Assembly (NCBI RefSeq): GCF_021233055.1
Contig: NZ_CP089538.1
Coordinates: 5,100,501 to 5,164,500, forward strand
Source: Spirosoma oryzicola
Lineage (GTDB): Bacteria > Bacteroidota > Bacteroidia > Cytophagales > Spirosomataceae
DNA length: 64,000 nt
Direction: 5' to 3'
This document shows positions 25,707-32,798 of the stretch, one piece after another. Below the pieces are notes generated by a model that saw only the letters and a program-made list of their open reading frames with translations, searched no databases and had not been told where the DNA came from. Within the stretch, counting starts at the first letter, position 1, and every line of letters begins with the position of its first letter. The position numbers and the translations under genes are program-made.

Positions 25707-26408
25707 TTAAAGTTCGCGAATTCGGATGTTGCGGAACCACACCTTGTTGCCGTGATCCTGCAAGGCGATGTGACCGGTTGAATATTTACCAAAGCCTTCC
25801 CACCCCTTGAATTTACTTTCCGATACCATTTTATCCCACTCGGGGCCGCTGGTCGGATACTCCGCCGTTTTCTTTCCGTTCAAATACTGTTCGGCTTTAC
25901 CATTGTGCACGATCAGCCGAGCTTTGTTCCACTCACCAGCGGGTTTAGCGGTATTCATGGTAATGGGCTTTTGCAGATCGTAAAGCGCACCGGCGGTCCG
26001 GTTTCCATCCCGGCCTTGCTTGGCATCGGGGTGACGTTCGTTGTCAAGCACCTGCATTTCGGGACCGGTACGGTAGGTAGCCTTAAATTGGGGATCTTCG
26101 TGAACGTGGTAGATAACGCCACTGTTACCGCCTTCTTCGATTTTCCATTCTAGTTCCAGCTCGAAGTCGCCATACTCTTTGTCGGTAACGAGATCACCGG
26201 CTCTACCTTCTTTGAGGTGGATTGCGCCATCGTCAACCACCCATTTGTCCGAAGCCGGTTCGCCAGCTTTCAGGTACGTATGCCACCCTTTGAGGTCTTT
26301 GCCGTCAAAAAGGCTTTCCCATTTTCCTTTTTTTGGAAGATTGTCCGCCTGCACGTTGACAGTTAGCGCGAGGGCCAGCAGCCCAACAGATAAACGCAGA
26401 AACTTCAT
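25707..26408 (-). CDS. DUF1080 secreted protein (3-keto-disaccharide hydrolase family)
   Basis: A 233-residue exported protein: signal peptide to about residue 21, then one jelly-roll domain of the DUF1080/3-keto-disaccharide hydrolase family (PF06439). Typical segments are WESLFDGKDLKGWHTY (about 30-45), YGDFELELEWKIEEGGNSG, PEMQVLDNERHPDAKQGRDG near 118-137 and HIALQDHGNKVWFRNIRI at the end. Members hydrolyse 3-keto glycosides. The adjacent isomerase-like protein suggests a small sugar-catabolic unit. No oxidoreductase of the Gfo/Idh/MocA type, the usual third partner, is present in the window. Confidence 0.93.
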   Translation of the reverse strand: MKFLRLSVGLLALALTVNVQADNLPKKGKWESLFDGKDLKGWHTYLKAGEPASDKWVVDDGAIHLKEGRAGDLVTDKEYGDFELELEWKIEEGGNSGVIYHVHEDPQFKATYRTGPEMQVLDNERHPDAKQGRDGNRTAGALYDLQKPITMNTAKPAGEWNKARLIVHNGKAEQYLNGKKTAEYPTSGPEWDKMVSESKFKGWEGFGKYSTGHIALQDHGNKVWFRNIRIREL

Positions 26409-26516
26409 AATCGATGAATTATTAAGATTTTACTCAAACACAGTAGGAACGAACGGAATGGTACCGTTTGGTATGACACTGCTGCTTATAAAAGCGGCAC
26501 CCTGGTAAAAAATACC

Positions 26517-27383
26517 TCATTCTTTCCGAACAATCTCTTCCAGAAACGCCCGGAACTTATCGGCAAATTCGGGCCGCTTCAGGGCAAACTCAACAGTCGT
26601 TTTTAGAAAATCGAGCTTATTGCCAATGTCGTGACGCTTTCCTTCGATGCGGTGTGCGTACAGGTTTTCCCGCTTGAGTAGCAGCAGCAGGGCATCGGTG
26701 AGCTGAATTTCGTTGTTTTTACCAACCTGGGTGTGCTCCAGCATGGTAAAAATTTCTGGTGTCAGCACGTACCGACCCGCAATGGCCAGATTTGACGGGG
26801 CTTCGCTCAGGGACGGTTTTTCGACCAGCGTTTCCAGCTCCAGAATTCGGTCGCTCAGCGATTTACCGCCAACGATGCCATAGCGGTTTACTTTATCGTG
26901 GGGGACTTCCTCCACAGCAATGACCGAGCCACCATATTGGGCGTACGTGTCGATCAGCTGCTGCGTAACCGGAATGACCGAGTCCATGATCGTGTCACCG
27001 AGCAACACGGCAAATGGCTCATTACCAACGTGGTGCTTGGCATAACAGATCGCATCGCCCAGGCCATTGAGCTCCCGCTGACGAACGTAGTGCAGATTAG
27101 CCATGTCCGACAATCGGCGCATCTCGTCCAGCAACAACTGATCTTCTTTTTCTTCGAGCCGGGCTTCGAGTTCGAAATTGCGGTCGAAGTGATCTTCAAT
27201 CGCCCGTTTGCCTTTGCCGGTGATGATCAGAATATCTTCGATACCCGAATCGACCGCTTCCTGCACGACGTACTGAATCGTAGGCCGGTCAATAATCGGC
27301 AACATTTCTTTAGGCTGGGCTTTGGTAGCCGGTAGAAACCGGGTTCCGAGTCCGGCGGCAGGAATAACAGCTTTTTTAATCAT
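26517..27383 (-). CDS. galU: UTP--glucose-1-phosphate uridylyltransferase
   Basis: A 288-residue nucleotidyltransferase that makes UDP-glucose. The nucleotide-binding opening AAGLGTRFLPATKAQPKEML (9-28) is canonical for GalU, and the FAVLLGDTIM metal-binding aspartate, a VEKPSLSEAPSNLAIAGRYV block and NEIQLTDALLLLL are present. It lies 81 bp downstream of the glucuronokinase-like gene on the same strand, with which it may act: GHMP kinase giving a sugar 1-phosphate and this enzyme, or a relaxed form of it, giving the UDP-sugar. That link is inferred. Confidence 0.94.
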   Translation of the reverse strand: MIKKAVIPAAGLGTRFLPATKAQPKEMLPIIDRPTIQYVVQEAVDSGIEDILIITGKGKRAIEDHFDRNFELEARLEEKEDQLLLDEMRRLSDMANLHYVRQRELNGLGDAICYAKHHVGNEPFAVLLGDTIMDSVIPVTQQLIDTYAQYGGSVIAVEEVPHDKVNRYGIVGGKSLSDRILELETLVEKPSLSEAPSNLAIAGRYVLTPEIFTMLEHTQVGKNNEIQLTDALLLLLKRENLYAHRIEGKRHDIGNKLDFLKTTVEFALKRPEFADKFRAFLEEIVRKE

Positions 27384-27464
27384 GGGCTTTATTGAGAGCA
27401 GGAGTTGACAGGATGCAGGGATAGCCGGGAACAGCTTTTATCAGTGCTATCCTTACTATCCCCG

Positions 27465-28460
27465 TTAGACAACGTAAGGCTTTATAACGCGGGCATTTAT
27501 TTTTTTGAGTTCGACAAAAAGTCGGTTAAGCATCGCATCGTCGCGGTAGAGACCAATGATAGAACCACCCGACCCCGTGAAGGAAGCCGACGCTCCGCAA
27601 GCGCGGGCGGCTTCGATCAGGCTTCGGTTCCGCTCGCTGATGGTATAAATCTGGGCGCGCAGATCGAAATTGCGGTTGACCAGTTCGTTCAGTAGTTTGA
27701 TATCCTGCCGGACCAACGCTTCACGCCCTTCACGGGCAACATCGGCAATGGCGTTCATCGTCTCGACGACAAGCGGTTCCCCTTTGAGCCAGCGCGACCG
27801 CACATCGTTGTGCACCCGTCCCGACTGCTTACCCAAATCGGTATTGTAGGCAATGTACAGTTTGGGTAGGAGTTGCGGCTCAATGGACTCGTATTTCCCG
27901 TGTCCCTGACGCTCCATGATTTCCTGGTTAAAATCCATGTACACGCACCCTTCGTAGCACTGGATCACCCGGTCCTGCAAACCCGCTGTAATGCCCAGTT
28001 CCTCGGATTCGGTAGCTAACACCAGGTTAGGCAGAACGGCCAACGGAATCTCGACATCGTAGAACTGCATCAGCGCCCGGAACGTAGCGACAATGATGGC
28101 GCTTGAACCAGACAGGCCAACCTGACGTGGAATGGAGGTGCTGTACCGAATCGAAAAGTTCTGGTTGGGTAGCCGGATGTGCTGGGTTTCGCAGTATTCC
28201 CCAAATTTTTTGATAGCCGCTTTCAGCAACGGAACACCGCCGTGATAGCCCAGCATACTGACAGCATCGCGCAGGTGATGCAAACTCCGAAAAACGTTCG
28301 TATCCTGCGGCTGGGCCTCTATGATGAGTTCCGGCGATTCGTAAAGCGTTACGGATGCCCCAAAATTTCGGACACTAATAGCGATGGTTTTACCAAAGAA
28401 GCCATCAGACGGGTTACCAAGCAGACCCGCCCGGGCGTAGGCACGGGTTTCGATAAGCAA
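27465..28460 (-). CDS. GHMP kinase resembling plant glucuronokinase
   Basis: A 331-residue GHMP kinase from a TTG start at 28460. The longer frame to 28595 would cross a strong terminator for the upstream gene, and the homologous N-terminus of plant glucuronokinases begins right here (IETRAYARAGLLGNPSDGFF). The ATP-binding GHMP motif is VGLSGSSA at 114-121, and a glycine-rich SFTGSGGSI motif lies near the C-terminus. Known plant relatives phosphorylate D-glucuronic acid to the 1-phosphate. With galU directly downstream, salvage of a free uronic acid or sugar to a UDP-sugar is plausible. Substrate is not proven; other GHMP sugar 1-kinases share the fold. Confidence 0.85.
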   Translation of the reverse strand: MLIETRAYARAGLLGNPSDGFFGKTIAISVRNFGASVTLYESPELIIEAQPQDTNVFRSLHHLRDAVSMLGYHGGVPLLKAAIKKFGEYCETQHIRLPNQNFSIRYSTSIPRQVGLSGSSAIIVATFRALMQFYDVEIPLAVLPNLVLATESEELGITAGLQDRVIQCYEGCVYMDFNQEIMERQGHGKYESIEPQLLPKLYIAYNTDLGKQSGRVHNDVRSRWLKGEPLVVETMNAIADVAREGREALVRQDIKLLNELVNRNFDLRAQIYTISERNRSLIEAARACGASASFTGSGGSIIGLYRDDAMLNRLFVELKKINARVIKPYVV

Positions 28461-28557
28461 GACTATGGAGCGGACAGGCAGTCCGGCGACTGAGTGATTA
28501 ACGGGCAAGTTTACGAAAGAATCCTGTTCCGACCGGTGCCCGTTGCCGCAGATCGCC

Positions 28558-28592
28558 AATAAAAAGAGCGACCGGGTTTTGCCCAGCCGCTC
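28558..28592 (-). terminator. Intrinsic terminator of the 28622-29098 gene
   Basis: An 11-bp stem with two G-U pairs (28566-28576 with 28582-28592) followed on the minus strand by a U-rich run (T residues complementary to 28558-28565). It lies about 100 bp upstream of the chosen kinase start, which argues against the longer kinase frame. Confidence 0.8.
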
Positions 28593-28621
28593 CATAAACT
28601 CATTACTGAGTAGGGTATGTT

Positions 28622-29098
28622 CTATTGTGAATTCGATTTGTCCTTACCGTCGTACCCAACATTGTGCGGGTCGTACCCTTCGTTCGGATTATCTCCTTCT
28701 TCAAGGTAAGTCGCATCAGACCGATGGAACAAGGCGTCATCAGATGGGTTTTCGGCAACTTCGCTTAGTTTTGCCGCAGCCTCATCGCTCATCATGCGAC
28801 CTTTGGGCTGGCCCGAATCGTTTACCGAACCGGGTTCTACGTCCCATTCCTGGTGGGTACCGTATTCTTCCCCTTTCGGTTCGCCTACGCGACCTACGCC
28901 CGTGTTGCTTTCACGAGAGTCACGGGTCATCTCCATGTTGCCCGTTTCCATATCGGCTCCGGACGTTGCATTGCTATACTGATTGGTACCAACGCCTTCC
29001 GATTCACGACCGAAATCGGAATCGCCATGTTGGTTTGGATCTTGCGAATAAAATTCAGGGTCAACTTTATCGGGATCGAATGGTGATGTCGTAGCCAT
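28622..29098 (-). CDS. Acidic, disordered hydrophilic protein of unknown function
   Basis: A 158-residue protein from ATG 29098 (a start six codons upstream is possible). It has no signal peptide or hydrophobic segment, is rich in Asp, Glu, Gly, Asn and Ser, and carries short patterned segments (DPDKVDPEFYSQDPNQHGDS, and DNPNEGYDPHNVGYDGKD at the end). Composition suggests an intrinsically disordered, possibly stress- or desiccation-related protein. No family recognised. A clear terminator follows, which supports it as a real, separately transcribed gene. Confidence 0.7.
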   Translation of the reverse strand: MATTSPFDPDKVDPEFYSQDPNQHGDSDFGRESEGVGTNQYSNATSGADMETGNMEMTRDSRESNTGVGRVGEPKGEEYGTHQEWDVEPGSVNDSGQPKGRMMSDEAAAKLSEVAENPSDDALFHRSDATYLEEGDNPNEGYDPHNVGYDGKDKSNSQ

Positions 29099-29153
29099 AA
29101 CGTTAGGTGTTTTCAACCTATAACCCTAAACAGGGGCGGGTTGTTTGGCAAGG

Positions 29154-29516
29154 TTACTTCTTCAATGCCATTAATTCGGCCATCAGCTGATCGTTGGTCT
29201 GCTGCAACAAAGCCATCCGTTCATTCAGTTGAAAAAGCAGAAACTCAACATTCCGTAACCGTTCCTCCGTGGTAACAGCTGCCGAGGGCGAGTTAAGGGT
29301 TTTAAACATGATGCCTTCACCCCGCAGCAGCCAGTCGCCATTGACCTGTGGATAGGCAATCAGTATTTTTTCGAGCGTATCGTAGCGCGGTTTCAGGCGA
29401 CCGTGCAAAATGTGGTATACTTTTTCGCCACGATGCTCACCCAGTTGCCGGGCAAATTCGAGAACGCTGATATCCAGCGCGTCGATTAGCTGCTGTAAAC
29501 GAAGATGAATGGTCAT
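29154..29516 (-). CDS. XRE/Cro-CI type repressor with C-terminal coiled coil
   Basis: A 120-residue protein. Residues 1-65 form a phage-repressor-like helix-turn-helix (LQQLIDALDISVLEFARQLG, then KVYHILHGRLKPRYDTLEKI and a WLLRGEG end typical of this group). Residues 83-118 form a leucine-rich coiled coil likely used for dimerisation (LRNVEFLLFQLNERMALLQQ). A 20-bp palindrome sits 15 bp upstream of its start codon over its own predicted -7 box, implying autorepression. It is divergent from the unknown/nuclease gene pair and is presumably their regulator. The same layout is seen in phage immunity regions. Confidence 0.85.
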   Translation of the reverse strand: MTIHLRLQQLIDALDISVLEFARQLGEHRGEKVYHILHGRLKPRYDTLEKILIAYPQVNGDWLLRGEGIMFKTLNSPSAAVTTEERLRNVEFLLFQLNERMALLQQTNDQLMAELMALKK

Positions 29517-29530
29517 AGAAAAAGCCAGAC

Positions 29531-29550
29531 TTTACATAAAGGTATGTAAA
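29531..29550. promoter_or_regulatory. Palindromic operator of the XRE repressor
   Basis: TTTACATA and TATGTAAA form a perfect 8-bp inverted repeat with a 4-bp centre (AAGG). On the minus strand the centre reads TACCTTTA, a near match to the -7 box TAnnTTTG, so a repressor bound here would block the promoter of its own gene. Confidence 0.65.
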
Positions 29551-29590
29551 AAACCCGCTCAACAACCAAGTCGAAGCAAGCGCTAAAAAC

Positions 29591-29628
29591 AAGGCTTGAA
29601 AAGGCTAAAATACGCGTTTTTAAGCCTT
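29591..29628. repeat. Imperfect inverted repeat in the divergent control region
   Basis: AAGGCTTGAAAA at 29591-29602 is matched by TTTTTAAGCCTT at 29617-29628, 11 of 12 positions pairing, with a 14-nt centre. It lies between the two divergent promoters and may be a further regulatory site. Confidence 0.5.
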
Positions 29629-29680
29629 ACAAAATACTTACAAAATGGGTTTGGTTTTTACGCAAAACTGTGTAACTTTA
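29627..29680 (+). promoter_or_regulatory. Promoter and direct repeats for the unknown/nuclease operon
   Basis: TTTG at 29650-29653, exactly 19 bp, then TAACTTTA at 29673-29680: a close match to the Bacteroidota -33/-7 promoter (TAnnTTTG with the final G changed). Just upstream, TTACAAAAT occurs twice, at 29627-29635 and 29638-29646, one helical turn apart; its TTACA core is shared with the half-site of the repressor palindrome. The leader to the ATG at 29761 would be about 75 nt. Confidence 0.6.
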
Positions 29681-29760
29681 AGTCAGTAAACACGACCCTT
29701 AAAAAGGCAAAAGGGACCGCAACATGGGCCCCCTGCTTGAACAGTAAACAACAAATACTA

Positions 29761-30408
29761 ATGAACACACAAAACAAAAGCCAAATCGAGACAATTCAAA
29801 GCGGTAATGCTTCCATTATTCAGGAAATCACAAATGAAGTCGTGAATAATGGGCCTGTCCGCCGGTACAAATATCTGGAAGGACACCCGCGCCAGTACCG
29901 CTTCGATGCGAAAGAAGGTGTGTTCAACATCAACGGAAGCGAGAAATTGGGTCGTACCTTAACGTTTCAACCCATCGCCTGGCGCATCTTCACGGATAAT
30001 ATCCTCAACATGGGTACCAAGAACTGGGCGGAGCTTTTTTTTATCGACGATAAAAACTGTGTATCAGCCATTCTTTTCCATGGCTACTCAGTCGATAACA
30101 TTTTCCGGCTTATCGAACCACTCTATTACGACGATCTGACCTTGGCCGATGTCGTAATTACAGCTGTGGCCGAAAAGAAAGAGAACAATAAGATTCAACC
30201 AAAAGGCGTCTATTACATTTCGACTTTCTCCTATAAGATGGGTGACGTTGAGAAGACGACGCAATTGAAACAGTTTGCGCAGGAGGTAAAAATCTTCCGT
30301 CAGGAAACGCTGACCGACATTGCCAACATCAAAACGGCGATGAATTACTACAACCCGTTTGCAAACCTTACTGAAGAGCCAGAGCTGTTGTCAGCTGGAC
30401 AATTGTAA
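29761..30408 (+). CDS. Unknown protein, first gene of a repressor-controlled operon
   Basis: A 215-residue soluble protein from the ATG at 29761. An open frame runs 55 codons further up, but it overlaps the predicted promoter, so the internal start is preferred. A mixed alpha/beta core (about 28-160) includes RYRFDAKEGVFNIN and WAELFFIDDKNCVSAILFHG, and a helical C-terminus ends in an asparagine/glutamate-rich tail. No family is recognised. Its downstream neighbour is a RecE-like nuclease. By analogy with recE-recT pairs it might be a single-strand-binding or annealing partner, but nothing in the sequence proves that. Codon use is more A-rich at the 5' end than in surrounding genes. Confidence 0.7.
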   Translation: MNTQNKSQIETIQSGNASIIQEITNEVVNNGPVRRYKYLEGHPRQYRFDAKEGVFNINGSEKLGRTLTFQPIAWRIFTDNILNMGTKNWAELFFIDDKNCVSAILFHGYSVDNIFRLIEPLYYDDLTLADVVITAVAEKKENNKIQPKGVYYISTFSYKMGDVEKTTQLKQFAQEVKIFRQETLTDIANIKTAMNYYNPFANLTEEPELLSAGQL

Positions 30409-30425
30409 GATTGGTAGCCTAAAGT

Positions 30426-30454
30426 GACCCTCGATGAAATGTTTATCGAGGGTC
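30426..30454 (+). other. Intercistronic hairpin
   Basis: A perfect 10-bp stem (30426-30435 with 30445-30454) with a 9-nt loop, between the unknown gene and the nuclease gene, with no strong T tract. It may lower expression of the nuclease relative to the first gene. Confidence 0.6.
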
Positions 30455-30481
30455 TTACTCAACAAACCACTCCATTTCCGC

Positions 30482-31279
30482 ATGACTTCTCAACAATTGA
30501 TACATAGTCACCAGCGACTGCTCAGTCCTGGTGATGATTATCGGGCGCTGACGCGTGTATCGAATTCAGACCTGACGCGGCTCAAAGAAGAACATTTGGG
30601 TTACTGGTCGGTTCCGTCGGCGCGATTTATTCCCGAAAAAACAAAAGCGTTCGGGCGAGCCTTTCACCAACACCTGCTGGAACCCGAAACGATCGGTACG
30701 GTTATCGGGCAACTGCTCCCGGACATGGCGGATTCATTGACCGCAACTCAGGACGCCTTGGCTCCGGCTCAAACCGAGCAGCTCCACACGCTGATGCGGA
30801 CCATCAGGCAGGATGCTTTTTGTCGGCGCTACCTGCGCCAGTCCGAGCGCGAACGAGTCGTGCTTTTTACCGAGCCGACTACTGGGGTTGCTTGCAAGGC
30901 GCGGCTGGATATGGTGTATACAAGCCCCAAACGCCGGAACGCGCTGATCGTTGACATAAAAACGACCTCGGCTCGTACGCAGGCTCAATTTCTGGAATCG
31001 TGCTATACCTACGATTACGACCGGCAGGCCGCCTTTTACGTGGATAGCCTGCGGCACGCCGACGGTGCCGAGTGGGCTTCTACCCGGCAGTTCAAGTTCG
31101 TGTTTATCGGCGTGATGAAACAACGGCCTCATCGGCTGTTTGCCATCGATGCCACGTCTATTCCCGGATTTATGGATTATGGCCGTAAAAAGTATCGCTT
31201 CTGGCTCCGCAAGTGGCGCGAAGAGCGCGAAACCAGCCAATCATTAGCCCCGTCCCCATCCTGGAGTATAAGTGCATAG
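30482..31279 (+). CDS. RecE-like PD-(D/E)XK nuclease
   Basis: A 265-residue protein with the nuclease core seen in PF12684/RecE-type exonucleases. Residues 58-67 (GRAFHQHLLE) carry the N-terminal His and Glu, D143 lies in CKARLDMV, the D158-x-K160 pair lies in IVDIKTTS, and Y179/Q182 lie in YDRQAAFY. All active-site elements are intact. ATG at 30482 is chosen; a frame starting at 30434 lies inside the hairpin. Phage members of this group resect double-stranded DNA for single-strand annealing recombination. Position behind a phage-like repressor supports a phage or mobile-element origin. No annealase (RecT/Red-beta-like) sequence is recognised next to it. Confidence 0.85.
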   Translation: MTSQQLIHSHQRLLSPGDDYRALTRVSNSDLTRLKEEHLGYWSVPSARFIPEKTKAFGRAFHQHLLEPETIGTVIGQLLPDMADSLTATQDALAPAQTEQLHTLMRTIRQDAFCRRYLRQSERERVVLFTEPTTGVACKARLDMVYTSPKRRNALIVDIKTTSARTQAQFLESCYTYDYDRQAAFYVDSLRHADGAEWASTRQFKFVFIGVMKQRPHRLFAIDATSIPGFMDYGRKKYRFWLRKWREERETSQSLAPSPSWSISA

Positions 31280-31335
31280 CAGGTTCGTAGTTTCTGTATC
31301 AATTGGATTCTATGAACCCAAACTAATCAACTGTT

Positions 31336-31683
31336 ATGAACGCTTCTATTATCACCCTGACGCCCAGTCCGCTCAATTTTGATTGGGGAACCGACGGATT
31401 AGTGCTGTGGATCGAGGAACTGGATAGTATAGACACCCTGGCCAGCCAGATGAGCGAGGTTATGGATCGAATTGCGTTTGCGATTGAACTCCAAACCGGC
31501 TGGGACCACCGCACGGATAGCGACACGCTTCATCCGCTTTACGGCTACCGACTTTTGTTGCGCGACGCGTCGGGCCGCTGGAATGCCATCCGGACGGACG
31601 AAACCGGTCATTTTGCCGGGTTGATTCCGCTCGAAGAAATGGATTACGAAATTGCTTACGAAAAAGTCATGTGGCTCGAGTAA
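31336..31683 (+). CDS. Small acidic protein of unknown function
   Basis: A 115-residue acidic protein with no signal peptide or membrane helix. It is rich in Trp and Asp (LVLWIEELDSIDTL, GWDHRTDSDT, a LIPLEEMDYEIAYEKVMWLE end). It follows the nuclease gene by 56 bp, with a 9-bp imperfect stem between (31282-31290 and 31310-31318), and is followed by a good terminator, so it is the last gene of the unit. An inhibitor or partner of the nuclease is conceivable because of its acidity, but that is only an inference. Confidence 0.65.
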   Translation: MNASIITLTPSPLNFDWGTDGLVLWIEELDSIDTLASQMSEVMDRIAFAIELQTGWDHRTDSDTLHPLYGYRLLLRDASGRWNAIRTDETGHFAGLIPLEEMDYEIAYEKVMWLE

Positions 31684-31710
31684 GCCCAACCCTACTATTA
31701 TCTACATCAG

Positions 31711-31740
31711 CCGCCGGGATTCGTTCCGGCGGTTTTGTTT
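31711..31740 (+). terminator. Intrinsic terminator of the repressor-controlled operon
   Basis: CCGCCGG at 31711-31717 pairs with CCGGCGG at 31726-31732 (8-nt loop) and is followed by TTTTGTTTTG. Confidence 0.8.
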
Positions 31741-31857
31741 TGCCAGGTTTCCGAAATTGTCGAGCGTAGCGAAAGATAATCGCCTGATTTTTGACAAGCC
31801 ACGCAACCTTCCGGTCATGGTCTGCATCTTTATCCAAACAACACAAGCAGAAGCACC

Positions 31858-32637
31858 ATGAAAAAACTAGTCACATCAACCTTTCTTTTCCTTATCGCAT
31901 TAGCACCCACACTGGCCCAGACGACGGTTGATGCCCGTGATATCATCGCCAAGATCAATCGGAAAGAAGCTGTTTCGTACCAGAACGCAACGATCACCGG
32001 CGACCTCGACCTCACGAACTTGGCCAACCGCAAAGAAGTGCGGGAAGGTAGCTGGAAAGGCGAATCACGCGAGTATCTGAGCGTAGTCGAAGCTCCCATC
32101 TCTTTCAAAAACTGCGTCTTTAAAGGTAAATTTCTCGCTTACCGCACTGACGCATCCGAAGAACGACGGGTGATCAGCATAAGCAACACGGTTTACAACG
32201 CCGATTTTACGGAAGCCGTGACCGTTCAAAATTGCACGTTTGAGGACGACGCTACGTTCAAATACTCAAATTTCGGGCAGCGGGCGCTCTTTACCGACAA
32301 CACCTTTCGCGAAATCGCTTTGTTCAAATACGCTAAATTCCACAATGATGCTGATTTTAGTGGCTCTAGCTTCCGTGGATACGCCGATTTTAAATACACT
32401 AACTTCAACGAATCGTCTGCTTTCCAGAAGGTAGCGTTCGACAATTACGCTGACTTTAAATACACGAAGTTTGACGAAAGAGTCAACTTCCAACAAGCTC
32501 GGTTCAGCCGCATGGCTGATTTCAAATACACCCACTTACCACGCGGCACCAACTTCGACGATGCTCGTTTCGAAGGAGGGACTGATTTCAAATACACTAC
32601 ACTAGACGGACGGAAATTCTCACCAAGCCGACGCTAA
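31858..32637 (+). CDS. Secreted pentapeptide-repeat (Pentapeptide_3-like) protein
   Basis: A 259-residue exported protein: signal peptide to about residue 20 (TLAQ), a lead-in of about 110 residues containing ITGDLDLTNL, then a right-handed beta-helix-type repeat. From residue 134 the phenylalanine spacing alternates 5 and 6, giving eleven-residue units typical of PF13576. Every second unit begins FKY (FKYSNF, FKYAKF, FKYTNF, FKYTKF, FKYTHL, FKYTTL), so the true period is 22 residues. Such helices act as scaffolds, in some families as DNA mimics, but a secreted one is more likely a surface or periplasmic binding protein. Single-gene unit with a terminator behind it. Confidence 0.85.
   Translation: MKKLVTSTFLFLIALAPTLAQTTVDARDIIAKINRKEAVSYQNATITGDLDLTNLANRKEVREGSWKGESREYLSVVEAPISFKNCVFKGKFLAYRTDASEERRVISISNTVYNADFTEAVTVQNCTFEDDATFKYSNFGQRALFTDNTFREIALFKYAKFHNDADFSGSSFRGYADFKYTNFNESSAFQKVAFDNYADFKYTKFDERVNFQQARFSRMADFKYTHLPRGTNFDDARFEGGTDFKYTTLDGRKFSPSRR
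32257..32619 (+). repeat. In-frame 66-bp tandem repeats inside the pentapeptide gene
   Basis: The codons for Phe-Lys-Tyr recur at 32257, 32323, 32389, 32455, 32521 and 32587, exactly 66 bp apart, with a conserved TTYAAATAC core. The intervening sequence varies, so it is an old duplication series under protein-level selection. Confidence 0.85.
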
Positions 32638-32657
32638 AACACCATTACCGAGCGGCC

Positions 32658-32720
32658 AAACCCGGCAATTGACCAGCGGATTTACGTTCGCATTGGGTCA
32701 ACTGCCGGGTTTACCTTTTA
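32658..32720 (+). terminator. Intrinsic terminator of the pentapeptide-repeat gene
   Basis: A 17-bp stem with one G-U pair (32658-32674 with 32696-32712) and a 21-nt loop, followed by a T-rich run. Confidence 0.75.
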
Positions 32721-32798
32721 CTTAATTAACCCGTCATTCCGCTAACCAATTAGTGAGGTTACTCGTTTATCAAGACGTTACACCAATCACGCAATGTT

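Noticed and set aside
28461..28595. N-terminal extension of the GHMP kinase
   Set aside because: It crosses a terminator for the upstream gene and precedes the point where glucuronokinase similarity begins.
29596..29760. Upstream 55 codons of the 29761 gene
   Set aside because: They contain the -33/-7 promoter at 29650-29680 and are low in plausible protein pattern; the internal ATG is better.
32257..32619. Regular 66-bp repeats that could suggest a CRISPR array
   Set aside because: They are in frame, code for FKY units of a beta-helix protein, and the repeats are far too short and variable for CRISPR.
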